From assembly GCF_001673365.1 (NCBI RefSeq), contig NZ_LZLS01000086.1, forward strand, positions 1-64,000: a stretch of 64,000 nucleotides of DNA. Reading direction: 5' to 3'. How positions within the stretch are numbered: the stretch's first letter is position 1; every line of letters begins with the position of its first letter. The notes under the pieces were generated by a model. That model had not been told where the DNA came from. It did no database searches and saw nothing but the letters and a program-made list of their open reading frames with translations. Source of the stretch: Mycobacterium asiaticum (GTDB taxonomy: Bacteria; Actinomycetota; Actinomycetes; Mycobacteriales; Mycobacteriaceae). Of this stretch, positions 9,127 through 17,243 are shown piece after piece. A program made the translations under genes and the position numbers.

Positions 9127-9920
9127 CCGGTATCGGCCAGCGCGGCCAAGCAGGCCGCGCCCAATGCGGCGGTGTCCGCGCCGATCTCGTCCAGCGTCAC
9201 CGTGCGCAGCGCCGCGCGGGGCGCGGCAGCCACCCAGTCGACACCCACCTGCAGCGGGTGTATCGGGTCGTCGACGGCAGCGACCACGCCCAGCGGCGGG
9301 ACCAGGCGCGAAAGGTCGGCGCAACTCGGCGCGATGTAGGCGGCCGCCTCCTCCATTGCATCTGGCAGCTGCGGCCACTGCACCCGCCAGGACCGGGCCA
9401 ATTCGTCGGCCAGCCAGGACGGACTGGACGCGCGCATCTGCGCCGTCGTGACCTCCAGCCCGTCACGACGCAACTGCGATGCCGTGTAGCGCGCGGCGTG
9501 CGCGGCCGGCGCAGAACTGGAATCCCCGGTCCAGGCCGGTAGGGCCGCCAGCACGGCGACAGTCTGCTTCGGGTGGGCCAGTGCCCACGTCGCGGCCACC
9601 GCGGCTCCGATCGACACGCCACCCACAGCGAGCGGGCCGTGCCGTGCCGCATCGTCGAGGGCGGCCAGGTAGCCGTCGATCAATCGGGCCGGTTGTGGCG
9701 CAGGTGTGACCAACACCGCATCGACACCCGCCAGTGCTGCGGAAAAGGCCCGGTCAACGTAGTTTTCGTCCGACCCGGTACCAGGCAGCAACACGGTGGT
9801 GACACCGCCTAAATTGACAGCCACCTCCTCATAGTGCCCGGTGCTCCGGAACGAACACAGATCGGTGGTTTCATCCATGTGGCATCCGGGAACCAACAGG
9901 TCTACGGTGACCGTTGGCAT
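9123..9920 (-). CDS. Alpha/beta hydrolase fold protein (Rv2695-like)
   Basis: A probable serine hydrolase, 265 aa as given. The oxyanion-hole strand is LLPGTGSDENYVDRAF, the nucleophile elbow is GGVSIGAAVAA (Ser in GxSxG), and a late PIHPL segment could carry the acid or His region. The substrate is unknown. The true start is uncertain: homology begins near VNLGGVTTVLL at about residue 35, and GAGGAGG lies just before that point, so a start near 9824 is possible. The next gene on the plus strand begins 60 bases from the given start. Confidence 0.75.
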   Translation of the reverse strand: MPTVTVDLLVPGCHMDETTDLCSFRSTGHYEEVAVNLGGVTTVLLPGTGSDENYVDRAFSAALAGVDAVLVTPAPQPARLIDGYLAALDDAARHGPLAVGGVSIGAAVAATWALAHPKQTVAVLAALPAWTGDSSSAPAAHAARYTASQLRRDGLEVTTAQMRASSPSWLADELARSWRVQWPQLPDAMEEAAAYIAPSCADLSRLVPPLGVVAAVDDPIHPLQVGVDWVAAAPRAALRTVTLDEIGADTAALGAACLAALADTG

Positions 9921-9980
9921 GGTGGAAATGCTGATTTATTGCAGAGTTTCCGTAACGACGTCGAAGTGTCAGGAGTGGCC

Positions 9981-10349
9981 ATGGGGGCCCAAGGCTATCT
10001 ACGCCGGCTAACCCGTCGGTTGACAGAAGACCCAGAGCAACGCGACGTCGAAGAACTCTCAGACGAAGTCCTCAATACCGGCGCGCAGCGCGCCATCGAT
10101 TGCCAGCGCGGCCAGGAGGTCACGATGGTGGGCACGCTGCGCAGTGTCGAGACAAACGGCAAGAAGTGCTCTGGCGGCGTTCGTGCCGAGCTGTTCGACG
10201 GCAGCGACACCGTGACCCTGGTGTGGCTCGGTCAGCGGCGCATCCCGGGCATCGAATCGGGCCGCACGCTACGAGTGCGTGGACGGCTGGGCAAGATGGA
10301 AAACGGCACCAAGGCCATCTACAACCCGCACTACGAAATTCAGCGGTGA
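9981..10349 (+). CDS. OB-fold nucleic-acid-binding domain protein (Rv2694c-like)
   Basis: A small 122-aa protein of the RecG/AspRS-like OB-fold class. The first 40 residues form a charged helix (LRRLTRRLTEDPEQRDVEEL). The OB barrel then runs from VTMVGTLRSVE through VRAELFDGSDTVTLVWLGQRRIPGI to LRVRGRLGKMENGTKAIYNP. AGGAG lies 5 bases before the ATG at 9981, and the length equals that of the M. tuberculosis protein, which decides the start. It precedes the DUF3159 gene by 42 bases, probably in one transcript. Confidence 0.9.
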   Translation: MGAQGYLRRLTRRLTEDPEQRDVEELSDEVLNTGAQRAIDCQRGQEVTMVGTLRSVETNGKKCSGGVRAELFDGSDTVTLVWLGQRRIPGIESGRTLRVRGRLGKMENGTKAIYNPHYEIQR

Positions 10350-10391
10350 CGGGTCTTTCGGTCTTGTCGGGTTCTGCCGCGTCTGATTCCC

Positions 10392-11033
10392 GTGAGCGCT
10401 AACCGCATTAGTGCCGAGCGCTTGCTGGCCCAAGCCGGTGGCGTCAGCGGCCTCGTCTACTCGTCGTTGCCGGTCCTGACTTTTGTGATCGCGTCCAGCG
10501 TCGCCGGCCTGCTGCCCGCGATCGGCACCGCGCTGGCTACCGCAGCTTTGGTGTTGGTGTGGCGGCTGATCCGCCGCGACTCCGTGCAGCCGGCGCTGTC
10601 CGGATTCTTCGGGGTCGCCGTGTGCGCATTGATCGCCTACCTGGTTGGGCAGTCCAAAGGCTATTTCCTGCTGGGCATCTGGATGTCGTTGTTTTGGGCT
10701 GTGGTGTTCGCGGTGTCCATCCTGATTCGCCGACCAGTGGTGGGCTACCTGTGGAGCTGGGCCACCGGGCGGGACCGTGGATGGCGCGAGGTGTCCCGCG
10801 CGGTATACGCCTTCGACATCGCGACGCTGTCGTGGACGCTGGTGTTCCTCGCGCGCTTCGGCGTCCAAGGGCATCTGTACGAACTCGGCAAGACCGGGTG
10901 GCTGGGCGTGACCCGGATCGCGATGGGCTGGCCGTTGACCGCGCTGGCGGCGTTGATTACCTATGGGGCGATCAGGGCCGTGCTGAGGGCCATCTCCGTG
11001 CAGGAACGCGAAGACGACCGTGTCTTGGATTAG
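10392..11033 (+). CDS. DUF3159 membrane protein (Rv2693c-like)
   Basis: A 213-aa integral membrane protein with about six hydrophobic segments from residue 22 onward. SGLVYSSLPVLTFVIAS opens the first, and the family's GRDRGWREVSR loop lies between the third and fourth. The function is unknown. The GTG start follows the OB-fold gene closely. The gene is convergent with ceoC, 12 bases between stops. Confidence 0.88.
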   Translation: MSANRISAERLLAQAGGVSGLVYSSLPVLTFVIASSVAGLLPAIGTALATAALVLVWRLIRRDSVQPALSGFFGVAVCALIAYLVGQSKGYFLLGIWMSLFWAVVFAVSILIRRPVVGYLWSWATGRDRGWREVSRAVYAFDIATLSWTLVFLARFGVQGHLYELGKTGWLGVTRIAMGWPLTALAALITYGAIRAVLRAISVQEREDDRVLD

Positions 11034-11045
11034 CGTCCGCCCGCC

Positions 11046-11708
11046 CTAATTGGTCGGCAGCAGCAGCTTCCGCAGATCCTCTTCTGCCTCGGTGACCGCG
11101 ACGAACAGCAATTCGTCGCCGCCTTCGAGCGGTTCGTCGCCTTGCGGCACGATCACCCGCGACCCGCGCAAGATGGTCACCAGCGAGACATCCCGCGGCA
11201 ACTGCAGCTTGCGCACCGGCTTGCCGCCCCACGGGGTGTCGTCGGGCAAGGTGATCTCGACCAGGTTGGCCTGGCCCTTGCGGAACTCCATCAGCCGCAC
11301 CAAGTCGCCGACGGCGACGGCTTCCTCGATCAGCGAGGCCAGCATCCGCGGCGTGGAGACCGCCACGTCGACACCCCACGCGTCGGTGAAGAGCCATTCG
11401 TTGCGGGGGTCGTTGACCCGGGCGACCACCCGCGGGACCGCGAACTCGGTTTTGGCCAGCAGGCTGAGCACGACGTTGACCTTGTCGTCACCGGTTGCGG
11501 CCACCACCACGTCGAACTCCTCGAGGTGCATCTGCTCGAGCAGGCTCAACTCGCAGGCGTCGCCCAGCAGCCAGTGGGCGGCGGGGATGGCATCGGTGTC
11601 GAGGTGCTCGGCGTTGCGCTCGATCAGCGTGACGTCGTGGTTGTTGGCGACGAGCTCTCGGGTGACCGAACGGCCGACCGCGCCGGCCCCGGCGACCGCT
11701 ACTTTCAT
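11046..11708 (-). CDS. ceoC: TrkA-type potassium uptake regulator CeoC
   Basis: A cytosolic gating subunit of a Trk-type potassium system, 220 aa. The N-terminal RCK Rossmann domain has the nucleotide loop VAGAGAVGRSV and an acidic strand end in LIERN. The C-terminal RCK_C domain starts near LVRLMEFRKGQANL and ends in ELLFVAVTEAEEDL. It overlaps the ceoB stop by 4 bases (ATGA), so the two are translationally coupled. In M. tuberculosis CeoB and CeoC are a known pair of TrkA-like proteins. No TrkH or TrkG channel gene lies in the window. Confidence 0.94.
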   Translation of the reverse strand: MKVAVAGAGAVGRSVTRELVANNHDVTLIERNAEHLDTDAIPAAHWLLGDACELSLLEQMHLEEFDVVVAATGDDKVNVVLSLLAKTEFAVPRVVARVNDPRNEWLFTDAWGVDVAVSTPRMLASLIEEAVAVGDLVRLMEFRKGQANLVEITLPDDTPWGGKPVRKLQLPRDVSLVTILRGSRVIVPQGDEPLEGGDELLFVAVTEAEEDLRKLLLPTN

Positions 11709-12388
11709 TTGCGCGATCCCGTCTCCAGGTCCTCACTCGGCGGCAGAGCGGCTATGGCCACCGCTTCGGCGGCGCGGCCGGAGATGGCGGCGACGTAGAC
11801 CTGATCGCCGGCCTGCAGGACCGTCTTGGGTTCCGGGAGCACGCCGGCACCGAATCGGATCAGAAACGCGACGCGGGCGCCCGTGGCCTGCTCGAGGTCG
11901 GTGGCGCGGTGCCCCACCCAGTCTTCGTGCAGCGCCACCTGGGCGACGGCGACGGTACCCGTGGGATCTCGCCACTTGGCGGTCTCGGTCTCCTGCGTCA
12001 GGGCGTTGAGCAGGCGATCAGTGGTCCACGGCACGGTGGCGATCGTGGGAATGCCGAGCCGCTCGTAGACCTCGGCGCGCTTGGCGTCGTAGATGCGGGC
12101 GACGACGCGGCGCACGCCGAACGTTTCCCGGGCCAAGCGCGCCGAGATGATGTTGGAGTTGTCTCCGGAGGACACCGCGGCGAATGCGTCGGCTTCTTCG
12201 ATACCGGCGCGCAGCAGCACGTCCCGGTCGAAACCCTGGCCGAGTACCCGGTCGCCGGCGAACTCAGGGCTGAGCCGGTTGAATGCGGCGCTGTCGCGGT
12301 CGATGACCGCCACGTCGTGGCCGATCCGCGACAGACCGTCGGCCACCGACGAGCCGACCCGGCCGCACCCCATCACAACCACCCGCAC
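11705..12388 (-). CDS. ceoB: TrkA-type potassium uptake regulator CeoB
   Basis: The partner of CeoC, 227 aa. It has an RCK_N domain with the NAD(H)-binding loop MGCGRVGSSVADGL and the acidic VIDRD that contacts the ribose, then SSGDNSNIISA, and a C-terminal RCK_C domain with IRFGAGVLPEPKTVLQAGD. The GTG start at 12388 gives the M. tuberculosis length, whereas the longer upstream frame is unrelated. It is divergent from the APC permease gene; both proteins concern ion or solute balance, and a strong inverted repeat lies between them. Confidence 0.94.
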   Translation of the reverse strand: MRVVVMGCGRVGSSVADGLSRIGHDVAVIDRDSAAFNRLSPEFAGDRVLGQGFDRDVLLRAGIEEADAFAAVSSGDNSNIISARLARETFGVRRVVARIYDAKRAEVYERLGIPTIATVPWTTDRLLNALTQETETAKWRDPTGTVAVAQVALHEDWVGHRATDLEQATGARVAFLIRFGAGVLPEPKTVLQAGDQVYVAAISGRAAEAVAIAALPPSEDLETGSRK

Positions 12389-12430
12389 TTGGAGGTCCTT
12401 TCGGTTCTGTCCCGCGAAGCGATTTCGGTC

Positions 12431-12460
12431 GTGACGATTCCCGCCTGGGAATCTCGTCAC
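12431..12460. promoter_or_regulatory. Long inverted repeat between ceoB and the APC permease
   Basis: GTGACGATTCCC, a GCCT loop, then GGGAA-TC-TCGTCAC form a 12-bp stem interrupted by one 2-base bulge. It lies 42 bases before the ceoB start and 43 bases before the permease start. It may be a symmetrical operator for the divergent pair or an RNA hairpin in the permease leader. I cannot match it to a known riboswitch. Confidence 0.55.
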
Positions 12461-12503
12461 GGAACGCTACCGCCAAACCCACGTGGGCTTACTCTTGGCT
12501 CTC

Positions 12504-14501
12504 GTGTCCAAACTTTCAACCGCTGCGCGCCGACTGCTCATCGGCCGGCCGTTCCGCAGCGACCGGCTGAGCCACACGCTGCTGCCCAAGCGGATCGCGC
12601 TGCCGGTGTTCGCCTCCGACGCGTTGTCCTCAGTGGCCTACGCGCCCGAAGAGGTGTTCCTGATGCTGTCGATCGGCGGCTTGGCGGCGTACTCGCTGAC
12701 ACCGTGGATCGGACTGGCCGTGGCTGCGGTCATGTTGGTGGTGGTGGCCAGCTACCGCCAGAACGTGCACGCCTATCCCTCCGGCGGTGGCGACTACGAA
12801 GTGGTGACCACCAACCTCGGAGCCAGTGCCGGCCTGACGGTAGCCAGTGCGCTGATGGTGGATTACGTTCTGACCGTTGCGGTTTCGACAGCATCGGCGA
12901 TCTCGAACATCGGTTCGGCGGTTCCGATGGTCGCGCACAACAAGGTGTGGTTCTGTGTGGCCGCGATCTTGTTGGTGACGGCGTTGAATCTGCGCGGGGT
13001 GCGGGAGTCCGGCCTGGCGTTCGCCATCCCCACCTATGCGTTCATCATCGGCATGGCCGGCATGCTCGGGTACGGACTCTTCCGGATGCTCGTGCTCGGT
13101 GATCCGCTGCGGGCGGAATCCGCTGAGTTCCACATGCATTCCGAACACGGCAAGGTCGCCGGTTTTGCGCTGGTATTCCTGATGGCGCGAGCGTTCTCCT
13201 CGGGTTGTGCCGCACTGACCGGTGTGGAGGCCATCAGTAACGGAGTGCCGGCGTTCGAGAAGCCCAAGTCGAAGAACGCGGCCACCACGCTGCTGATGCT
13301 CGGCGGCATCGCGGTGGCCCTTCTGATGGGGATCATCGTGTTGGCGAAGATGATCGGGGTCCAGGTGGTCGACGACCCCGACACGCAACTGGCCGGAGCC
13401 CCGCCCGGCTACCTGCAGAAGACCATGGTCACCCAGCTTGCCCAAGCCGTGTTCGGAAACTTCCACATCGGATTCGTCGTGATCACCGCCGTGACCGCGC
13501 TGATCCTGGTGCTGGCGGCCAACACCGCGTTCAACGGGTTCCCGGTGCTGGGCTCGGTATTGGCGCAGCACAGCTATCTGCCTCGTCAGTTCCACACCCG
13601 CGGCGACCGGCTGGCCTTCTCCAACGGCATCGGCTTTCTCACCGTCTCGGCGCTCTCGGCGATCGTCGCGTTTCGCGCTGAGTTGAGCGCCCTGATCCAG
13701 CTGTACATCGTCGGGGTGTTCATTTCGTTCACGCTGAGTCAGATCGGCATGGTGCGGCACTGGACCAGGCTGCTGCGCACCGAGACTGAACCGTCGGCAC
13801 GCCGGCAGATGATGCGGTCACGGATCGTCAATACCATCGGGTTCATTGCCACCGGCACGGTGCTGCTCGTCGTGCTGGTCACCAAGTTTCTGGCCGGGGC
13901 GTGGATCGCGATCGTGACGATGGCCGCGCTGTTCATTCTGATGAAGCTGATCCGCCGGCATTACGACGCGGTGAGCCGGGAATTGGCTGACCAAGCCGCC
14001 GAACACGGCGACGAGATCGTGTTGCCCAGCCGCAACCACGCCGTGGTGTTGGTATCGAAGTTGCACCTGCCAACATTGCGCGCGCTGGCCTATGCCCGAG
14101 CCACCCGTCCCGATGTGCTCGAAGCCGTCACGGTCAGCGTGGACGACGCCGAAGCTCGGGATCTGCGGCTGCAGTGGGAGAACAGCGACATCAGCGTGCC
14201 GCTGAAAACCATTGCCTCGCCGTATCGTGAGATCACCCGACCGGTGCTCGACTACGTCAAACGGATCAGCAAGGAATCGCCGCGCACCGTGGTGACGGTG
14301 TTCATTCCGGAATACGTGGTGGGCCATTGGTGGGAACAGTTGCTGCACAACCAAAGTGCGTTGCGGCTCAAGGGCCGGTTGCTGTTCATGCCTGGCGTGA
14401 TGGTGACTTCGGTGCCCTGGCAACTGACTTCGTCCGAGCGGGTCAAGACGTTGCAGCCGCACGCCGCTCCGGGCGACGCAAGACGGGGCATCTTCGATTG
14501 A
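12504..14501 (+). CDS. APC-superfamily permease with C-terminal cytosolic domain (Rv2690c-like)
   Basis: A 665-aa membrane transporter. About twelve membrane spans fill residues 30-480, opening with the APC-type ASDALSSVAYAPEEVF near residue 37 and SYRQNVHAYPSGGGDYEV near residue 88. The last ~170 residues form a soluble domain (VVLVSKLHLPTLRALAYA; VFIPEYVVGHWWEQLL) as in KimA-type K+ or amino acid permeases, so potassium is a plausible substrate given CeoB/CeoC next door; this is inference. The GTG at 12504 gives the known MSKL-type N-terminus. The next gene starts inside its stop. Confidence 0.88.
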   Translation: MSKLSTAARRLLIGRPFRSDRLSHTLLPKRIALPVFASDALSSVAYAPEEVFLMLSIGGLAAYSLTPWIGLAVAAVMLVVVASYRQNVHAYPSGGGDYEVVTTNLGASAGLTVASALMVDYVLTVAVSTASAISNIGSAVPMVAHNKVWFCVAAILLVTALNLRGVRESGLAFAIPTYAFIIGMAGMLGYGLFRMLVLGDPLRAESAEFHMHSEHGKVAGFALVFLMARAFSSGCAALTGVEAISNGVPAFEKPKSKNAATTLLMLGGIAVALLMGIIVLAKMIGVQVVDDPDTQLAGAPPGYLQKTMVTQLAQAVFGNFHIGFVVITAVTALILVLAANTAFNGFPVLGSVLAQHSYLPRQFHTRGDRLAFSNGIGFLTVSALSAIVAFRAELSALIQLYIVGVFISFTLSQIGMVRHWTRLLRTETEPSARRQMMRSRIVNTIGFIATGTVLLVVLVTKFLAGAWIAIVTMAALFILMKLIRRHYDAVSRELADQAAEHGDEIVLPSRNHAVVLVSKLHLPTLRALAYARATRPDVLEAVTVSVDDAEARDLRLQWENSDISVPLKTIASPYREITRPVLDYVKRISKESPRTVVTVFIPEYVVGHWWEQLLHNQSALRLKGRLLFMPGVMVTSVPWQLTSSERVKTLQPHAAPGDARRGIFD

Positions 14502-15724
14502 ACCCCGAATCCGCTTGCGGGGAACTGACGGTACTGACACTGGTCACTGGGGCCCCTGCGAACGGCGGCAGCTGCGTCGCGCATCACGAGGGACGGGTGG
14601 TATTCGTCCGTTACGCGCTACCCGGTGAGCGGGTGCGGGTCCGCGTGACGGCGGACCGCGGATCCTATTGGCGCGCAGAGGTAATCGAGGTACTGGAGGC
14701 TTCGGAGTTCCGGACCGAGTCGCTGTGTCGGATCGCCGGGGTCGACGGCGCCGGGTGCTGCGATCTGGCGTTCGTCGACCCCGCCGCGGCCCGCACGCTC
14801 AAGGCGCAGGTGGTGGCCAATCAACTGGACCGGCTGGGCGGGTACACGTGGTCCGGTGAGGCCCAGGCACTAGCTGGCGCACCGACGGGTTGGCGCACTC
14901 GGGTGCGGCTGGATGTCGGCGCGGATGGTCGGCCCGGGTTCCACCGCTACCACAGCGACGAGCTCGTCACCGACCTGCGCTGCGGGCAGCTGACCAAGGG
15001 GATGCTGGACGGACTGAGCGGGTGTGGATGGCCGTCTGGCGCTCACCTTCACGTCGCCCTCGACGATGACGGGCAGCGTCATGTGGTGCGCACCGTGCGC
15101 AAGGGCAACCGCACGGTCTCCAAGGTGATGGACGGCGACTATCACGCGGTACAGCGAGTGGGGGAGCGCAGCTGGCGGGTGCCGGTGACGGCGTTCTGGC
15201 AGTCGCACCGCGACGCCGCCCGGGCCTACAGCGAACTGGTCGCGGACTGGGCGCAGGCGGCTCCCGGCGCGACCGCCTGGGACCTGTACGGCGGCGCCGG
15301 GGTTTTCGCGGCCGCGCTGGCGACCGGAGTGGGGGAGTCTGGACGGGTGCTCACTGTCGACACCTCACGGGGCGCGTCGGGCGCGGCGCGGGCCGCCCTG
15401 GCCGATCTGCCGCAGGTCGACATCGTCACCGACTCGGTGCGCCGGGTGCTGGCGGCGCAAGAAACCGGCGCCGATGTCGCGGTGCTGGATCCGCCGCGAT
15501 CGGGTGCCGGGCGTGAGGTGATCGACCTGTTGGCTGGCGCGGGGGTGCCGCGGGTGGTGCACATCGGCTGTGAGGCAGCGTCTTTCGCCCGTGACGTCGG
15601 CCTGTACCGCGGCCACGGCTATGAGGTGGCTGAGATCCGGGTGTTCGACGCGTTCCCGTTGACTCATCACGTGGAGTGCGTTGCGTTGTTGACCCGCAGC
15701 CAGATTCAAAGCCAGCGATCGTGA
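14498..15724 (+). CDS. TrmA/RumA-type RNA (uracil-5-)-methyltransferase (Rv2689c-like)
   Basis: A SAM-dependent RNA m5U methyltransferase, 408 aa. An N-terminal TRAM domain (LVTGAPANGGSCVAHHEGRVVF) is followed by a central RNA-binding part and a Rossmann methyltransferase domain with motif I WDLYGGAGVFAAAL, motif IV LDPPRSGAG and the catalytic Cys in HIGCEAASFARDV. No 4Fe-4S cysteine set like that of E. coli RumA is evident, although CRIAGVDGAGCCDLAF carries several cysteines. The start is a TTG overlapping the permease stop by 4 bases (TTGA), which implies coupled translation; the alternative is a later start inside the TRAM domain. Confidence 0.9.
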   Translation: MNPESACGELTVLTLVTGAPANGGSCVAHHEGRVVFVRYALPGERVRVRVTADRGSYWRAEVIEVLEASEFRTESLCRIAGVDGAGCCDLAFVDPAAARTLKAQVVANQLDRLGGYTWSGEAQALAGAPTGWRTRVRLDVGADGRPGFHRYHSDELVTDLRCGQLTKGMLDGLSGCGWPSGAHLHVALDDDGQRHVVRTVRKGNRTVSKVMDGDYHAVQRVGERSWRVPVTAFWQSHRDAARAYSELVADWAQAAPGATAWDLYGGAGVFAAALATGVGESGRVLTVDTSRGASGAARAALADLPQVDIVTDSVRRVLAAQETGADVAVLDPPRSGAGREVIDLLAGAGVPRVVHIGCEAASFARDVGLYRGHGYEVAEIRVFDAFPLTHHVECVALLTRSQIQSQRS

Positions 15725-17184
15725 ACGATTCCGCCCATTACGCGCTGATCGTATTGTTCGCCAGCGCAGTCGGTTTGATCGCCGTGCTGGCGAACCGCCT
15801 CACTGAGCGGGTGAAAGTCCCGGTGGCCGTCCTGGTGCTGGTCGGTGCCGCTGTGGTGGTGCACGCGGTCCCGGTGGTGCAGCCACCATCCGAGCGGACC
15901 GTGGAACGGGTGCTCACTATCGCGCTGGTGTTGGTGTTGTTCGACGGCGGTATGCACATTGGGCAGGCGCGCTTCCGTGCCGCGCTGGGTCCGATCCTTT
16001 CCGTCGGCGTGCTGGGTACCGCCCTCACCGCGGCCGGTGCCGCGTTCCTGTTGCACTATTTGTGCGGAATCGACTGGTACGCCGCGGTTCTCGTGGCGAC
16101 CGCGGTGGCACCCACCGATCCGGCCGTCGTCTTCTCGGTGTTGGGCAAACGCGAGATCGCCGGCCGCAGCAGCACAATTCTGGAGGGCGAGTCCGGCGCC
16201 AATGATCCGGTCGGTATCTCGTTGATGGCCAGCCTGATCGCGGCCGGCGGACTCAGCGCCGCCGGCTTCGCCAGTGTTGGAGCGCAATTCGCGCAGCAGA
16301 TGGTGATCGGGGCGGCGGTCGGGGTGATCGGCGGCCGCGCACTGTTGGTGTTCATGCGGCGAGTGGCCTTGCCCAGCGAGGGCCTCTATCCACTACGAAC
16401 ACTGGCGTGCTGTCTGATGCTGTACGGCATCGCCACGCTCGCCCACGGCTCGGGGTTCCTGGCGGTGTTTGCCGGCGGCATCATGATCGGTGACGCTCGC
16501 GCACCCTACAAACCCGAGATCAAACGGTTCCATGCTGCCCTGGCCGGTTTGGCCGAACTCGTCGCTTTCGCCGTTCTGGGTTTGACCGTCGACATTCGCG
16601 TGCTCGCCCATCCCGACGTGTGGATTCCCGGGCTCGTGCTCGGCGTCGCCTTGACGGTGGTGATCCGGCCGTTGGCGGTCGGTGCCTGCCTCGTTCGCGT
16701 CGACCTGTCGCGAAACGAACGGCTGTTCATCCTGGTGGCCGGCCTCAAGGGCGCGGTGCCCATCCTGCTGGGCGAATTTCTCCGAGCCGCCCACATTGCA
16801 GACGCGGAGCGGCTTTACGGCATCGTGGTCGTCGTCGTCATTTTTTCGGTGCTGGTGCAGGGCAGCTCGGTACCGGGCCTCGCGCAACTGTTGCGCCTGC
16901 CCATGCGTACCGTCCAGACCCAGCCGTGGGAGGTGAGCGTCCGTCTTCAGGACGAACCGCAGGGCGTGCACCACTTCAATGTGGCCGCTAAGTCAGCGGC
17001 GGAGGGCTGCACGATCGAAGTGCTTGGGGACCGGGCCGGCGACATCTGGGTGAGCATGGTGGTCCGGGGCTCGGGGTTGGTGCCGGTGCGGGGTGACACC
17101 GAACTTCGGGCCGGCGACGAGGTCGTCGTGCTGGCCGATCCCGAGCTGCGTGACACCCTCGCCGAGCTGTTCGGCGACTCGTAG
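15721..17184 (+). CDS. CPA1-type Na+(K+)/H+ antiporter with TrkA_C domain
   Basis: A cation/proton exchanger, 487 aa. About twelve membrane segments cover residues 8-395. The ion site is the TAVAPTDPAVVFSV stretch with its paired acidic residue, followed by EGESGANDPVGISL, a hallmark of NhaP/CvrA-type antiporters. The C-terminal ~80 residues form a TrkA_C domain (EVLGDRAGDIWVSMV; GDEVVVLADPEL) that could sense a ligand. The GTG start overlaps the methyltransferase stop by 4 bases (GTGA). I do not know this gene from the same place in M. tuberculosis, where an ABC transporter and ars genes lie before dxs. Confidence 0.88.
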   Translation: MNDSAHYALIVLFASAVGLIAVLANRLTERVKVPVAVLVLVGAAVVVHAVPVVQPPSERTVERVLTIALVLVLFDGGMHIGQARFRAALGPILSVGVLGTALTAAGAAFLLHYLCGIDWYAAVLVATAVAPTDPAVVFSVLGKREIAGRSSTILEGESGANDPVGISLMASLIAAGGLSAAGFASVGAQFAQQMVIGAAVGVIGGRALLVFMRRVALPSEGLYPLRTLACCLMLYGIATLAHGSGFLAVFAGGIMIGDARAPYKPEIKRFHAALAGLAELVAFAVLGLTVDIRVLAHPDVWIPGLVLGVALTVVIRPLAVGACLVRVDLSRNERLFILVAGLKGAVPILLGEFLRAAHIADAERLYGIVVVVVIFSVLVQGSSVPGLAQLLRLPMRTVQTQPWEVSVRLQDEPQGVHHFNVAAKSAAEGCTIEVLGDRAGDIWVSMVVRGSGLVPVRGDTELRAGDEVVVLADPELRDTLAELFGDS

Positions 17185-17243
17185 CGCTGCTGTGGGCGCA
17201 GCGGGTGAGCGCCATCATCACGAACGCTGCGTAGACTGGCCGG

